A stretch of DNA of 64,000 bases from JAWLHU01 sp041690255 (GCA_041690255.1 JAWLHU010000008.1:124001-188000); one strand, 5' to 3'; numbered from the stretch's first letter, positions 43,382-52,833 are shown. The notes: generated by a model from the sequence alone, not told the origin. A program made the numbers and translations.

Positions 43382-45388
43382 TTGGTGACCCAGTCGAAAT
43401 GCCCATACTGCGGGACACCGGTCTCTCCGGTGGCTCGTTACTGTGATAATTGCGGTACGCCACTGAAGCCCTCCGATCGCCCCACGCCAACCCGTCGGCG
43501 GGAACGGCCGAACGATCGAGTTGCCGTGTGGCTTTTTGTCGTTGTACTGATCGTCGTGTTCACGGGCGGTACGCTTGGCGGCTTCCGATACCGGTCTGGC
43601 CAGTGGCCCTGGCAGCCGCCGGTCGCGCCAGTCGTCAGCAACGATCCCCCTTCGGCCCCCGAGAATCCGACCGTGACCATTCCACCGCCTTCGAACCCGC
43701 CCGTCAACCCGTCTGTGGAACGCTATCATCGGTCCATGGTCTCGATCAGCGTACGGGGTGATCAGGGGAGCAAGACCGGCTCCGGTTTCCTTATTGATCC
43801 GGAAGGCCACATTCTTACCAGTGCGCACGTGGTAGAGGGGTACCAGGGCTGTGTCAACGTGATCGATGACTACGGTGCCAGCCACCTGGCTGCTGTGGTC
43901 GGGCTTGATCGCAATCTGGACGTCGCCCTGCTCCAGGCGGCCACCCTGCGCAAATGGCCCGATGTGCTGAGCCTGTACGAAGAACCGGTCGCTGCCGGCG
44001 ACCAGGTCTACGTGTTGGGTAGCCCCAAGAGCAACCCTAACGCTTCTCTGCTCGACGCAGAGGTGGAGAGCATACGGGTGTCCAAGCGCATTGAGGAGCG
44101 GTACTATCCGAACCTGATCGAGTTCCGAGGCGTCACGGTCGTTCACGGGTCGAGCGGTAGTCCGCTCATCCACCGTCAGTCCGGGCAGGTGCTGGGCATC
44201 GTGACCGCTGCGGCCGACACGCCCGTTGCCTATGCCGTACCCACCGATGAGAAAGTGCGGGACCAGATCACCCAATGGATCGCTGAGCCCACCCGCTCGG
44301 AGTGTGGGGTTCAGGCCAGTCAGAAGACGGTGCGTGTCGTTCTCTCCACGATCACCCCGCTGTCGGGATCTTACGGAATTTACGGTGGCGATCTCTCTGC
44401 CGGTGCCGAACTGGCCCTGCGCGATATGGAGGACCAGTTGCGCAAGGTGGGCTATGAGGTGACCCTGCTTCGCCACGATGACCAGGGTCAGGCCTCGGCT
44501 GCCCGCGACCTGGCCAACTCGGTCGCCTTTGACCCGGAGGTGATCGGTGTTGTGGGCAGCTTCACCAGCCAAGTGAGTGCAGCCATTGCTGAGGCGCTGC
44601 AGGAGTCCAAACTGGTCATGATCGCTCCGACCGCCGGGGCCGATGAACTGACTGCACAGGGCTGGCCGCATTTCAACCGACTGATTGCCTCGAACGCCCG
44701 GCTGGAGGCGTTGGCAGCCTCCTACGCTCAATCGAAGCTTGGTGCCCGCTCGATCCTTTTGATCCTGGACGGTACCCCGGCTGCGGAGAGCAAGGCTCGC
44801 TCTTTTGAGACCTCCGCCCAGATCATATCCATGAGCCTGGCTGGTCAGATCAAGCTGACCGGAACGATTGATCCGGCGGATCTCAAACAGAAGGTGATCG
44901 ACTCAAAGGCCGATGCGATCTTCTACGCGGGGAACAGCCAGACCGCCTTCCAAATGGCACAAGCGCTCCGCCACGAGGGAATCACCCTCCCGATCATCGG
45001 CGGCGCCGAGCTTTACAGCAACTTCTTTGAGAACATGATCGGCCCCACCTGGCGCGGTATCTACTTCACCCACTTCACTGACGGCGGCGATGAGCGCTTC
45101 GCTCGCCACTTCGAAACGATCATGGGCAAGCCTACCCGTGGCTATGGCATGTATGGGTACGATGCGGCGCGCGTGATCCTGGAGGCGCTGGTCCGGTATG
45201 GCGAGAAGAACCCCGCCAAGGTGCCCGATCGGACTGAACTAGCGCAGATGGTGCGCACAACCCGGGAGTTCCACGGCTGGGCCTCTACGATTTCCTTTGA
45301 CTCATCCACTGGTGAGAACCAGGCGGCCCGCGTTCACGTGTTCGAATGGGTGAGCGGTAGGCCGGAGTGGCGCGAAAGCGATAGATAG
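43382..45388 (+). CDS. Zinc ribbon - trypsin-like protease - periplasmic binding protein fusion
   Basis: The 668-residue protein joins three units. An N-terminal zinc ribbon (C7, C10, C21, C24; CPYCGT and CDNCGT) faces the cytoplasm and is followed by one membrane helix (about 48-65). After a Pro-rich spacer comes a trypsin/DegP-like serine protease (about 112-290) with H149 in TSAHVVEG, D180 in RNLDVALL and S258 in HGSSGSPL. A type-1 periplasmic binding fold of the LivJ amino-acid-receptor type follows (about 318-660; LSTITPLSGSYGIYGG, MYGYDAARVILEAL). Protease and ligand-binding units would lie outside, suggesting ligand-gated proteolysis. TTG 43382 follows GGGAGAG; GTG 43385 is an alternative. 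No ABC permease is nearby. Confidence 0.88.
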   Translation: MVTQSKCPYCGTPVSPVARYCDNCGTPLKPSDRPTPTRRRERPNDRVAVWLFVVVLIVVFTGGTLGGFRYRSGQWPWQPPVAPVVSNDPPSAPENPTVTIPPPSNPPVNPSVERYHRSMVSISVRGDQGSKTGSGFLIDPEGHILTSAHVVEGYQGCVNVIDDYGASHLAAVVGLDRNLDVALLQAATLRKWPDVLSLYEEPVAAGDQVYVLGSPKSNPNASLLDAEVESIRVSKRIEERYYPNLIEFRGVTVVHGSSGSPLIHRQSGQVLGIVTAAADTPVAYAVPTDEKVRDQITQWIAEPTRSECGVQASQKTVRVVLSTITPLSGSYGIYGGDLSAGAELALRDMEDQLRKVGYEVTLLRHDDQGQASAARDLANSVAFDPEVIGVVGSFTSQVSAAIAEALQESKLVMIAPTAGADELTAQGWPHFNRLIASNARLEALAASYAQSKLGARSILLILDGTPAAESKARSFETSAQIISMSLAGQIKLTGTIDPADLKQKVIDSKADAIFYAGNSQTAFQMAQALRHEGITLPIIGGAELYSNFFENMIGPTWRGIYFTHFTDGGDERFARHFETIMGKPTRGYGMYGYDAARVILEALVRYGEKNPAKVPDRTELAQMVRTTREFHGWASTISFDSSTGENQAARVHVFEWVSGRPEWRESDR

Positions 45389-45395
45389 GCAGAAG

Positions 45396-45420
45396 AACCC
45401 ACCCGCGGGTGGGTTTTCTT
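45396..45420 (+). terminator. Terminator after the protease-binding protein fusion
   Basis: AACCCACCC-GC-GGGTGGGTT forms a 9-bp stem followed by TTCTTCG. Confidence 0.9.
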
Positions 45421-45576
45421 CGTAGCCGGCACATAGATTGGATCTTAACAGGAGATTCCCTGGTCCATGGCGAATGAAAAACCTATTACGGATAGATTTG
45501 CGTCTTTATAACGCGGTGAGCCTGAGGTATAGTTCTTTATACACATGTCGGCGGTGAGTGACGGGAGGTGAGAGTC

Positions 45577-46233
45577 ATGGCTGAGTTGGAACCCGTACGG
45601 TTTGGCGATATCGAGTTCGCACTGATCGAGCGGTGCCAGGCGGGTGATCGCTCTGCCTTCGAGGAGATCTTCTCCCTCTATCGGGACGATGTTTTTCGTT
45701 TCGCCTTTCTGGTGGTGCGCGACGCTTCCTTGGCCCAGGACGTCGTACAAGAGGCGTTCCTGAAGGTCTTCCGTTCGATCGCGAAGTTTCAGTTCCGCTC
45801 CAGCTTCAAGTCGTGGCTCTACCGTGTGGCTGTTAACGAGGCCATTACCATCCTCCGCCGTCGCAAGATCAAGGAAGAACTCGATCCCGCGCCGGGCGCG
45901 GCTCGTGAGCATACAGCAGGAGGGGCTCGCGAGTGGCAGCCCGAGGAAGCGGCTCTTGACAGCGAGGAGCGGCAAATCCTTCGTGTGGCGATCGGCCAAC
46001 TGGACCCGGTCCATCGGAGTGTTGTAGTACTCAAGTACTTCCATGAGTTCTCGGACACCGAGATAGCCGCCGTGATCGGATGCCCGCCAGGCACCGTAAA
46101 GTCGCGGCTTCACCGGGCTCGGGAGCTTCTGCGCCACTCGATGGCCCGGCAGATGGGCCGGCCCGACCTGGTGGCCCTCTCCTACAACCGACTCTCCAAT
46201 AATAACAGTCCGTTGGTCCCTCTGGAGGAGTGA
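45577..46233 (+). CDS. ECF-type RNA polymerase sigma factor
   Basis: The 218-residue sigma-70 family protein has region 2 (AFEEIFSLYRDDVFRFAFLV, then DASLAQDVVQEAFLKVFR) and region 4 with helix-turn-helix FSDTEIAAVIGCPPGTVKSR. No region 1 or 3 is present. GGGAGGTGA lies 6 nt before ATG 45577. The next gene encodes a small single-pass protein likely to be its anti-sigma partner. The stimulus and regulon are unknown. Confidence 0.94.
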   Translation: MAELEPVRFGDIEFALIERCQAGDRSAFEEIFSLYRDDVFRFAFLVVRDASLAQDVVQEAFLKVFRSIAKFQFRSSFKSWLYRVAVNEAITILRRRKIKEELDPAPGAAREHTAGGAREWQPEEAALDSEERQILRVAIGQLDPVHRSVVVLKYFHEFSDTEIAAVIGCPPGTVKSRLHRARELLRHSMARQMGRPDLVALSYNRLSNNNSPLVPLEE

Positions 46234-46239
46234 CACGCA

Positions 46240-46635
46240 GTGCGAATGAACGACCGGGCGATCCGGGAGGAACTGCGGAAACAGGCGATCAGTGTTCCGA
46301 TCCCGGATGATATGTGGGCGAATATCAGCCGCGAGTTGGATAAAGATGCAGCCAAGGCCGTGAGGCGCGAGCGCACCGCCACCGTCAGGGTTCCGGTGCG
46401 GCAGCTACTCGCCTTTGGTGCCGCTGCCGCGGTGTTCTGGATGGTTCTGATCCCGTCGGGGAAGTATGTGGATCGAATCAAGCAGCCGGCAGCGCCGAAA
46501 ACCATCTACACCACCACCGACACCCGCTGGGATATTCCCACCCGGACGAAGGTAACCGCTCGGGAACCTCAGTCGGAACCGCAGGTCTCGGTGGAGCGCC
46601 GGCACCCAACCCAGATGATCCCTACCTCCAAGTAA
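46240..46635 (+). CDS. Putative anti-sigma factor, single-pass membrane protein
   Basis: The 131-residue protein follows the ECF sigma gene by 6 bp. Its N-terminal 50 residues are charged and helical (DDMWANISRELDKDAAKA), followed by one membrane helix (about 54-72) and a basic, low-complexity outer tail. That layout fits a membrane-bound anti-sigma factor, but there is no zinc-binding HxxxCxxC motif and no sequence family is recognised. GTG 46240 is 10 nt from GGAGG; ATG 46246 is an alternative start. Confidence 0.65.
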   Translation: MRMNDRAIREELRKQAISVPIPDDMWANISRELDKDAAKAVRRERTATVRVPVRQLLAFGAAAAVFWMVLIPSGKYVDRIKQPAAPKTIYTTTDTRWDIPTRTKVTAREPQSEPQVSVERRHPTQMIPTSK

Positions 46636-46642
46636 AAGCCAA

Positions 46643-46676
46643 AGAGCCCCGCCGTTGGCGGGGCTTTTCTTGTTTC
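46643..46676 (+). terminator. Terminator after the sigma/anti-sigma pair
   Basis: AGCCCCGCC-GTT-GGCGGGGCT is a perfect 9-bp stem followed by TTTCTTGTTT. Confidence 0.93.
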
Positions 46677-46711
46677 CAGATGATGATAAGATAGGAAGAG
46701 AGGTGACACTC

Positions 46712-48715
46712 GTGGATCGGCTGGAACTGGAGGAACAGATAAAGCTTCTGCCCGACAAGCCGGGCTGCTACATTTACAAGAATGAAGAGGGCCGGGTCAT
46801 TTACGTTGGTAAGGCCCGGAACCTGAAGAACAGGGTGCGCCAGTACTTCCAGTCTGCCCGCAACCTCACTGCCAAGGTCCTCGCAATGGTGGGGCAGATC
46901 GCTCACGTCGAGCACATTGTCACCGACAGTGAAGTCGAAGCGCTGATCCTGGAGTCCAACCTGATCAAGAAGCATAAGCCGAAGTACAACATTCGGCTGC
47001 GCGATGACAAGCACTATCCCTACCTGCGGCTGACTCTCAGTGACAAGTGGCCGCGGTTGGTTGTCGCGCGCTCCATGAAGAAGGATGGGTCCCGCTACTT
47101 TGGCCCATACACCTCCACCCAGCCCATGTGGGACACCATGAAGCTGGCCCGCCGACTCTTTCCGTTGCGGACGTGCAACGATCCGGCCAAACACCCACGG
47201 GCCTGCCTGCAGTACCATATCGGCCGGTGCCTTGGTCCTTGTCTGGCCGACTTCGACAAACACGCCGAGTACGCCCAGACCACCAAGGATCTCCACGCCT
47301 TCCTGGAGGGACGCACCGACGAGGTGGTCGACCGGATTCGGACTCGCATGGAGGAGGCGGCAGAGAACCTGGAGTTCGAGCGAGCTGCCGAGCTGCGGGA
47401 CCAACTGATCGCCATTGAGAAGGTGACAGAGAAGCAGAAGATCATTGGTAAGGAGATGGTAGATCTCGATGCCATCGCTTTTGCTCGCAGCTTTGATGAG
47501 GCAGCCGTACAGGTCTTTTTCGTTCGCCAGGGCAAGCTGGTGGGCCGCGACCAGTTCATTATGACCGGTGCCGATGAGATGTCAGGTGGTGAGATCCTGG
47601 CAGCCTTCGTGGAGCAGCACTATAACCAGACCGACTTCGTACCGAAGGAGATCCTGCTGAGCGAGGAGATCGAAGAGGCGGTGGTTCTGGAGGAATGGCT
47701 CTCGGCGAAGCGGGGGTCGAAGGTGGTGCTGCGGAAGCCCCAGCGAGGTGAGAAGCGCGAACTGGTGGAGATGGTGGCGCAGAACGCCGCCGAGGGCATT
47801 GCCGAGCGCAAGAAGCAGCGGGAACAGGAGCTTGCCGCTACCGACGGGGCCATGGAGGAGCTGAGGCAAGCGCTCAACCTGGCCAAGCTGCCGTATCGCA
47901 TTGAATGCTTCGATATCTCGCACGTGCAGGGGTCGGAGGTCGTCGCCTCCATGGTCGTCTTTGAGGGTGGCAGACCCAAGAAGGAGGACTACCGGCGGTT
48001 CAAGATCAAGGTTGACAAGAACAACGACTTCGCGAACATGGCCGAGGCGGTAACCCGGCGGTTCAAGCGGGGGCTCATGGAGCGGGAAGCCCTGATCGAT
48101 GGCCGGGTAAAGGACCTGGAGGAGGGGCTGATTGCCGCCGAGGAGGCAGCGGAGTACGGACTGGCTATGGACCCGGAGGAGGCGCCACCGGACTCAGACG
48201 CCGTCGCCGGCGAGCCGCCCTTTGGCGAAGAGCCCGCCCCGCAGGCGCCGGTGCCCGGCGAGGGACCGAAGTTTGCCGCCTTCCCCGACCTTCTCATTAT
48301 TGATGGTGGCAAGGGCCAGTTGGCCTATGCCCGTGAGGCCATGCGTTCCCTGGGCGTCGAACAGATCCGCACCTTCGGCCTGGCCAAAGAGGAGGAGCTC
48401 CTCTGCGAGGAAGGACGGGAGGACTGGATCAAGCTCCCCCGCGGCTCCCAGGGGCTCTATCTGCTCCAGCGGGTGCGCGACGAGGCCCACCGCTTCGCCA
48501 TTACGTATCATCGGAAGCTGCACCGGAAGGCGGCGACCCACAGCCGGCTGGATGATGTCCCCGGTATCGGGCCGAAGCGCAAGAAGGCACTGCTGAAGAC
48601 GTTCGGTTCGCTCAAAGCCATTCGTGAGGCGACCCTCGAGGCAATTGCAGACGTGCCGGGCATGAATATGGACCTGGCCGAAAGGGTGAAGGAAACCCTC
48701 GGCGGTGCTCGCTAG
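46712..48715 (+). CDS. uvrC: Excinuclease ABC subunit C
   Basis: UvrC makes the 3' and 5' incisions in nucleotide excision repair. The 667-residue protein has an N-terminal GIY-YIG nuclease (about 14-92; GCYIYKNEEG and VIYVGKARNLKNR), a UVR motif for UvrB contact (about 205-240), a C-terminal RNase H-like nuclease (IECFDISHVQGSEVVASMV and LLIIDGGKGQL), and tandem helix-hairpin-helix (about 612-665). GTG 46712 lies 7 nt after AGAGGTG; ATG-like starts upstream fall in the terminator. An acidic, Pro-rich insert of about 65 residues splits the RNase H-like domain (about 458-523), which most UvrC proteins lack. Confidence 0.97.
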   Translation: MDRLELEEQIKLLPDKPGCYIYKNEEGRVIYVGKARNLKNRVRQYFQSARNLTAKVLAMVGQIAHVEHIVTDSEVEALILESNLIKKHKPKYNIRLRDDKHYPYLRLTLSDKWPRLVVARSMKKDGSRYFGPYTSTQPMWDTMKLARRLFPLRTCNDPAKHPRACLQYHIGRCLGPCLADFDKHAEYAQTTKDLHAFLEGRTDEVVDRIRTRMEEAAENLEFERAAELRDQLIAIEKVTEKQKIIGKEMVDLDAIAFARSFDEAAVQVFFVRQGKLVGRDQFIMTGADEMSGGEILAAFVEQHYNQTDFVPKEILLSEEIEEAVVLEEWLSAKRGSKVVLRKPQRGEKRELVEMVAQNAAEGIAERKKQREQELAATDGAMEELRQALNLAKLPYRIECFDISHVQGSEVVASMVVFEGGRPKKEDYRRFKIKVDKNNDFANMAEAVTRRFKRGLMEREALIDGRVKDLEEGLIAAEEAAEYGLAMDPEEAPPDSDAVAGEPPFGEEPAPQAPVPGEGPKFAAFPDLLIIDGGKGQLAYAREAMRSLGVEQIRTFGLAKEEELLCEEGREDWIKLPRGSQGLYLLQRVRDEAHRFAITYHRKLHRKAATHSRLDDVPGIGPKRKKALLKTFGSLKAIREATLEAIADVPGMNMDLAERVKETLGGAR

Positions 48716-48728
48716 GAGAGATCGATCT

Positions 48729-49952
48729 ATGAAGAGATATGCAACGATATTGCTACTGTCGCTGCTCATCAACCTGATTCCGACGTTGGCCGCCGCAGAG
48801 GCGCCCCCAGCCCGCCTGGTTGTCGATGGGATCGAGCTGAAGACCGAGGTTCCTCCGACCATCATCAACAACCGTATGATGGTCCCTTTCCGGGCGATTG
48901 CTGAGGCCATGGGGGTCGAGGTCACCTGGATGGCCGAGACCCAGACGATCCGGGCGAACGGTCAGGGAAAGTCGCTCACGCTGGTCCTGGGCGAGACTAC
49001 CGCCATGGTCAACGGTCTCGCCCACGAAATGGACGTTGCACCGCAGTTGGTCCAGAACCGGACTATGGTACCGGCCCGCATTTTCGCAGAGTCGTTCGGT
49101 GCCACCGTCCACTGGGATGGAGCGAGCATGACCGCCAACGTCTGGTCGGCGGTCCGGCCCATGCAGACCCTGGCCTTCTATGGCCTCGGCAGCTACGAGT
49201 GGCGCTACTACATTCCACGCTTCGCGGATGTGGCCTTCACCTGGTCCATGGTCGACGAGACCGGGCAGTTAACCCTGACAGAGCAGCCCTACTACTGGCC
49301 CGACGGGGCAGATGAGGTGCTCGCCCTGGCCCGTGACGCCCGGACCGATCGCTTCCTGACCGTCATCTCTGGCGATGCGGACGATCGGGTCACCAACCTT
49401 GTGCTGGATCCGGAGGCCCGCGAGCGGCTGGCCGGGCAGATCGTGACGGTCCTGTCCGAGCAGCGGCTGGAGGGTGCCGTGATCGACCTGGAGGGCCTGG
49501 GCTTCGGCAGGGAGGGCGCCGAACTGGAATCGGTGCGGGAGGGGTATGTCGCCCTGCTGCGGGCGGTGGCCAACAGGTTGCATCCACTGGGGAAACAGGT
49601 GATTGCGGCGGTTCATCCACCCAACGGCTGGTACCCGGGCTACGACTACGCGGCGATCGCAGCGCAGGTCGACCGGGTGCTGATCATGGCCCACGACTAC
49701 AACGCAGCGGGCTCTGGCGAGCCCGAGCCCCTCGAGCGGGTCGAGGAAGCGATTGTGCAGAGCGTGGCGCTCATGCCGTCAGAGAAGGTGCTCCTCGGGA
49801 TTCTCATGGAGCACGAGGACCGGACCTCGGTGATCCAGAAGGTCTCGCTGGCCAAACGGTACAATCTGGCGGGAATCTCCATCTGGATTATCAAGTCACT
49901 GGATCAGGAGGAGATGGAAGCGATCGAAACCCTGGTCTCCCCGGCCAGGTAA
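48729..49952 (+). CDS. Exported protein: stalk (copper-amine-oxidase-N) domain plus GH18-like domain
   Basis: The 407-residue secreted protein has a signal peptide (about 1-24). A copper-amine-oxidase-N/stalk domain follows (about 30-140; IINNRMMVPFRAIAEAMG and LVQNRTMVPARIFAESFG), a common cell-surface module in Gram-positives. A GH18-like TIM barrel fills about 150-405, with GAVIDLEGLGF where chitinases have DxxDxDxE. It resembles YaaH/SleL-type cortex or peptidoglycan N-acetylglucosaminidases. Only D and E of the catalytic run remain, so activity is uncertain. AGGAGA precedes ATG 48729, 13 bp after uvrC; co-transcription is likely. Confidence 0.82.
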   Translation: MKRYATILLLSLLINLIPTLAAAEAPPARLVVDGIELKTEVPPTIINNRMMVPFRAIAEAMGVEVTWMAETQTIRANGQGKSLTLVLGETTAMVNGLAHEMDVAPQLVQNRTMVPARIFAESFGATVHWDGASMTANVWSAVRPMQTLAFYGLGSYEWRYYIPRFADVAFTWSMVDETGQLTLTEQPYYWPDGADEVLALARDARTDRFLTVISGDADDRVTNLVLDPEARERLAGQIVTVLSEQRLEGAVIDLEGLGFGREGAELESVREGYVALLRAVANRLHPLGKQVIAAVHPPNGWYPGYDYAAIAAQVDRVLIMAHDYNAAGSGEPEPLERVEEAIVQSVALMPSEKVLLGILMEHEDRTSVIQKVSLAKRYNLAGISIWIIKSLDQEEMEAIETLVSPAR

Positions 49953-50058
49953 ACCTGCCAGCGCGGGAACTTCCACTAACATGGCCTTTGACCTCTCACG
50001 GCCCGCGTCATAAGCTAGGTAGTAGATCCCCAAACCCTATAGAGAGGGACCGATCGCC

Positions 50059-50943
50059 ATGAAGAGGATCTTCCTCCCTATTACGCTCGCGGCTCTTCTG
50101 CTCCTCTCTGCCTGCGGCACGACCCCCTCTCAGAGCCCGGCCCCACCCCCGCCTGCGGTGGAAGCGCCTCCTGCGCCTCCTCCCCCTGCAGTGGAGGAGC
50201 CGCCTACGCCGGCCCCGGTTCCACAGCCGCCCATGGGCGCCCCTCCAGAGCGTCCGGTCCCGGTCCAGGTGGAGCCCACGCCCACTCCTGTTCCAGTCCC
50301 AGCCCCCGCTCAGCCGGTGGTGACCTGGCGCCCACGGGGGATCGGGCTGCCCCTTGCCCCCAGCGACCCGGAAGCTGCGGAGCAGCGAGTCGCCATGCTC
50401 ACCTTCGACGACGGCCCCACCGAGCAGACCGTACCGATTCTGGAAACCCTCGCGAAGGAGGACGTAAAGGCGGTCTTCTTCATTACAGGGTACAGCGCCA
50501 GGAATCATCCGGAGCTGGTTGAACGGATCCATAAGGAAGGGCACCAGCTCGGGGTTCACACCATGACTCATCCGAACATGAGGACCCTGTCCAAAGAGGA
50601 TCAGCGGAAGGAGATTGAGCCGCTGATCGACCTGATCCAGCAGGTAACCGGACAGCGCCCCCGCTATTTCCGCCCGCCGTTTGGTGCCTACAACCAGGAC
50701 CTGCTCAGCCTGTTGGAAGAGCTAGAGATGGAATTGATCAACTGGACGAATGGTTCGCTGGACTGGGAGGGCGTCGTGCATGGGCGCAAGCCCCCGGATG
50801 TGGTTGTGCAGACGGTCATTGACCAGCTACACCGGGGCGCCGTGATCCTCTTCCACGACACTATGAGCCACACAGCCGAGGCCCTGCCCGAAGTCATCCG
50901 TCAGATGAAGGCCGAAGGTTACGGCTTCGTATCGTTACCGTAA
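50059..50943 (+). CDS. Polysaccharide deacetylase lipoprotein (NodB domain)
   Basis: The 294-residue lipoprotein has lipobox LLSAC (Cys19), a 65-residue Pro-rich spacer, and a NodB deacetylase domain (about 108-292). Motif 1 is MLTFDDGP (D117, D118), motif 2 the zinc site HTMTHPN, motif 3 RPPFGAY, and motif 5 VILFHD. It would deacetylate a cell-surface glycan such as peptidoglycan GlcNAc. GAGAGGGA precedes ATG 50059. Confidence 0.95.
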   Translation: MKRIFLPITLAALLLLSACGTTPSQSPAPPPPAVEAPPAPPPPAVEEPPTPAPVPQPPMGAPPERPVPVQVEPTPTPVPVPAPAQPVVTWRPRGIGLPLAPSDPEAAEQRVAMLTFDDGPTEQTVPILETLAKEDVKAVFFITGYSARNHPELVERIHKEGHQLGVHTMTHPNMRTLSKEDQRKEIEPLIDLIQQVTGQRPRYFRPPFGAYNQDLLSLLEELEMELINWTNGSLDWEGVVHGRKPPDVVVQTVIDQLHRGAVILFHDTMSHTAEALPEVIRQMKAEGYGFVSLP

Positions 50944-50971
50944 CGCACACACCATCGTCTATAAAGTAAGC

Positions 50972-50999
50972 AGCCGGTCCATCGGGGGCCGGCTCTTTC
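50972..50999 (+). terminator. Terminator after the deacetylase
   Basis: AGCCGG and CCGGCT pair, with extra GTCC/GGGGC contacts in the loop, followed by CTTTCTT. Confidence 0.7.
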
Positions 51000-51021
51000 T
51001 TGCGCAACGAGGAGGTATGGC

Positions 51022-51993
51022 GTGCACTATTTTAACGATGGTTCCGATGGGTTCCTGTACGATCCGCTCTACCGGAAGCGAAGTGGCCTGACGCCCTGCG
51101 AGCAGGAGATCATTATGCATCCGGCGCTGCGCCGTCTGCAGCGGATCGCTCAGTACGGCGGATCCGCCCGCATTCTGCCTATGACCCACACTCGGTTCAC
51201 CCATACCGTGGGCGTTTTCACCCTGGTGGTTCACTTCAGGCCTGAGGACTGGCTGCTCCGTCTGGCAGCTTTGCTGCACGATGTGGGCCATCTGCCGTTC
51301 TCCCACTCGGCGGAGCGGGGCTTGGGGGTCAGCCACCACGACCTGGCCGTGCAGGTACTGGAGGAGAGCGGCCTCAATCAGATCCTCCGCAAGCACGGGT
51401 TCGACCCCGCCACCGTGCTGGGCCTGATCGAGGGAGACCCACCCAACCCGCTGGTCTGCGGCTCTGACCGGCTCAGCTTGGACCACTTGGACTCCTGGTT
51501 GCGGGACACGGAGACCTGTGGCATTGGGGTGATCCCCGTTCCGCAGATTCTGGAGGGCCTCCGCCTTAACGGCCCGTTCCTCGAGGCGGTGGATGAGGCC
51601 ACAGCCCGGGAGGTAGTGCGCCGGGTGGCCGCTGATCAACGACTCTTCCTCCAGCCCCGCTGTGTTGCCATGGACGCGCTCGTCACCGAGGTCTTTGCGC
51701 GCGCTCATCCGGCGGTGGGTCCCCTCATGACCCTCGGCGATGAGGAGGCGCTCACCCTGGCGGCCCAGCGAGAGCCGATCCTGGTAGATGTGCTGCGCAA
51801 CCGGCCCTGGGAGGTGCAGGTCCGCCCATTCGATGATGGCCCCGGCTTGACGGCCAGGGTCCGCAAGATATACACCGGTAAAGTCCTACTGCATGGTCAG
51901 CCCGTCACTGATTTGATGGCGGAAGCCCGGGCGGTCTACGAGTCCTTGGAGCAGCTTGTCCGGTCCTACAAGGTCACCCTTCCCATCCGGTAG
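51022..51993 (+). CDS. HD-domain phosphohydrolase (dGTPase/SAMHD1-like)
   Basis: The 323-residue protein carries an HD metal-binding domain: HTRFTHTVGV (H61), LLHDVGHLPFSHSAE (H86-D87), and a distal Asp in SLDHLDSW. The early LRRLQRIAQYG segment is the usual lead-in of SAMHD1-like proteins, which act on dNTPs. Nucleotide specificity cannot be assigned from sequence. GTG 51022 follows AACGAGGAGG. Confidence 0.88.
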   Translation: MHYFNDGSDGFLYDPLYRKRSGLTPCEQEIIMHPALRRLQRIAQYGGSARILPMTHTRFTHTVGVFTLVVHFRPEDWLLRLAALLHDVGHLPFSHSAERGLGVSHHDLAVQVLEESGLNQILRKHGFDPATVLGLIEGDPPNPLVCGSDRLSLDHLDSWLRDTETCGIGVIPVPQILEGLRLNGPFLEAVDEATAREVVRRVAADQRLFLQPRCVAMDALVTEVFARAHPAVGPLMTLGDEEALTLAAQREPILVDVLRNRPWEVQVRPFDDGPGLTARVRKIYTGKVLLHGQPVTDLMAEARAVYESLEQLVRSYKVTLPIR

Positions 51994-52089
51994 TGAAGGA
52001 CTTAACATCTCGCGGAAGGGGCTTTGCCCTTCCTGTAGAATCTTTCGAAGGGTGAAACAGGATACCGTGAGAAGGGCGGGTATCATTCA

Positions 52090-52770
52090 GTGAAAACCCT
52101 TGGGCTGTTTTGGATCTTTACGTGGTTGCTCGGTTCGTCTGTGGGGCGGCTTGTCCTGCTCGCACTCGCCTTCTGGTATGTGGACAACCGCTACCTGGGC
52201 CTGCTCGCGGCACTCTGGGCACCGATTCAGCGCGCCCAGTCTATCTCCAGCCTGCGCCAGGCTGTGGAGCAGAACCCGTCGGACATACGGTCGATGGTGG
52301 CGCTTGGTGAGCACTATCTCCGTAGTGGGCGCTACAGCGTGGCGGCGGAGTACTTGGAGAAGGCGGTAGACCGAGGCGAGGACAGCGCTCGGGCGCTCTT
52401 TTTGCAGGGTGCTACCTGGGTGAAGCTGAGGAAGTACGATGAGGGACGGGCCCGACTGACCGAGGCACTGGCCAAGCAGCCGCAGGTGGCCTACGGGGAG
52501 CCATACATCTATCTGCTGGAGGAGGCCCTGGTCACCTGGAGCCCTACGGCGCCGCAGATCGATGAGCTTGTCCGGGAGTTGGCTCACTTCGAGAGCGTGG
52601 AGATCCTCACCCAGGCCGGGCGGCTCTGTGTCGCCGCTGGCAGGAAGGACCTGGCTAAGAAGCTCTTCACCGATGCGATTCACAACTACGGATTCATTCC
52701 GAAGAAGATGCGCCGGCGGGAGCGCCGCTGGCTGATCCGTGCGAGGCTCGGCCTTATTCAGGCGGGCTAG
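52090..52770 (+). CDS. TPR-repeat protein with N-terminal membrane anchor
   Basis: The 226-residue protein has a hydrophobic N-terminus (about 5-45, one or two membrane helices) and TPR-like helical repeats (about 60-190; SMVALGEHYLRSGRYSVAAEYLEKA). A basic tail KKMRRRERRWLIRARLG follows. Such proteins are scaffolds for membrane complexes; no partner is evident. GTG 52090 has GAAGGGCGGG about 12 nt upstream. Confidence 0.75.
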   Translation: MKTLGLFWIFTWLLGSSVGRLVLLALAFWYVDNRYLGLLAALWAPIQRAQSISSLRQAVEQNPSDIRSMVALGEHYLRSGRYSVAAEYLEKAVDRGEDSARALFLQGATWVKLRKYDEGRARLTEALAKQPQVAYGEPYIYLLEEALVTWSPTAPQIDELVRELAHFESVEILTQAGRLCVAAGRKDLAKKLFTDAIHNYGFIPKKMRRRERRWLIRARLGLIQAG

Positions 52771-52774
52771 AGAC

Positions 52775-52821
52775 CAACGCAGCGAAGCCTCCGCCTCGAG
52801 GGCAGGAACTTCGCTGCGTTG
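52775..52821. terminator. Convergent hairpin between TPR and desaturase genes
   Basis: CAACGCAGCGAAG and CTTCGCTGCGTTG form a perfect 13-bp stem with a 21-nt loop between two convergent genes. Confidence 0.7.
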
Positions 52822-52833
52822 CTGTCTTGGAAC

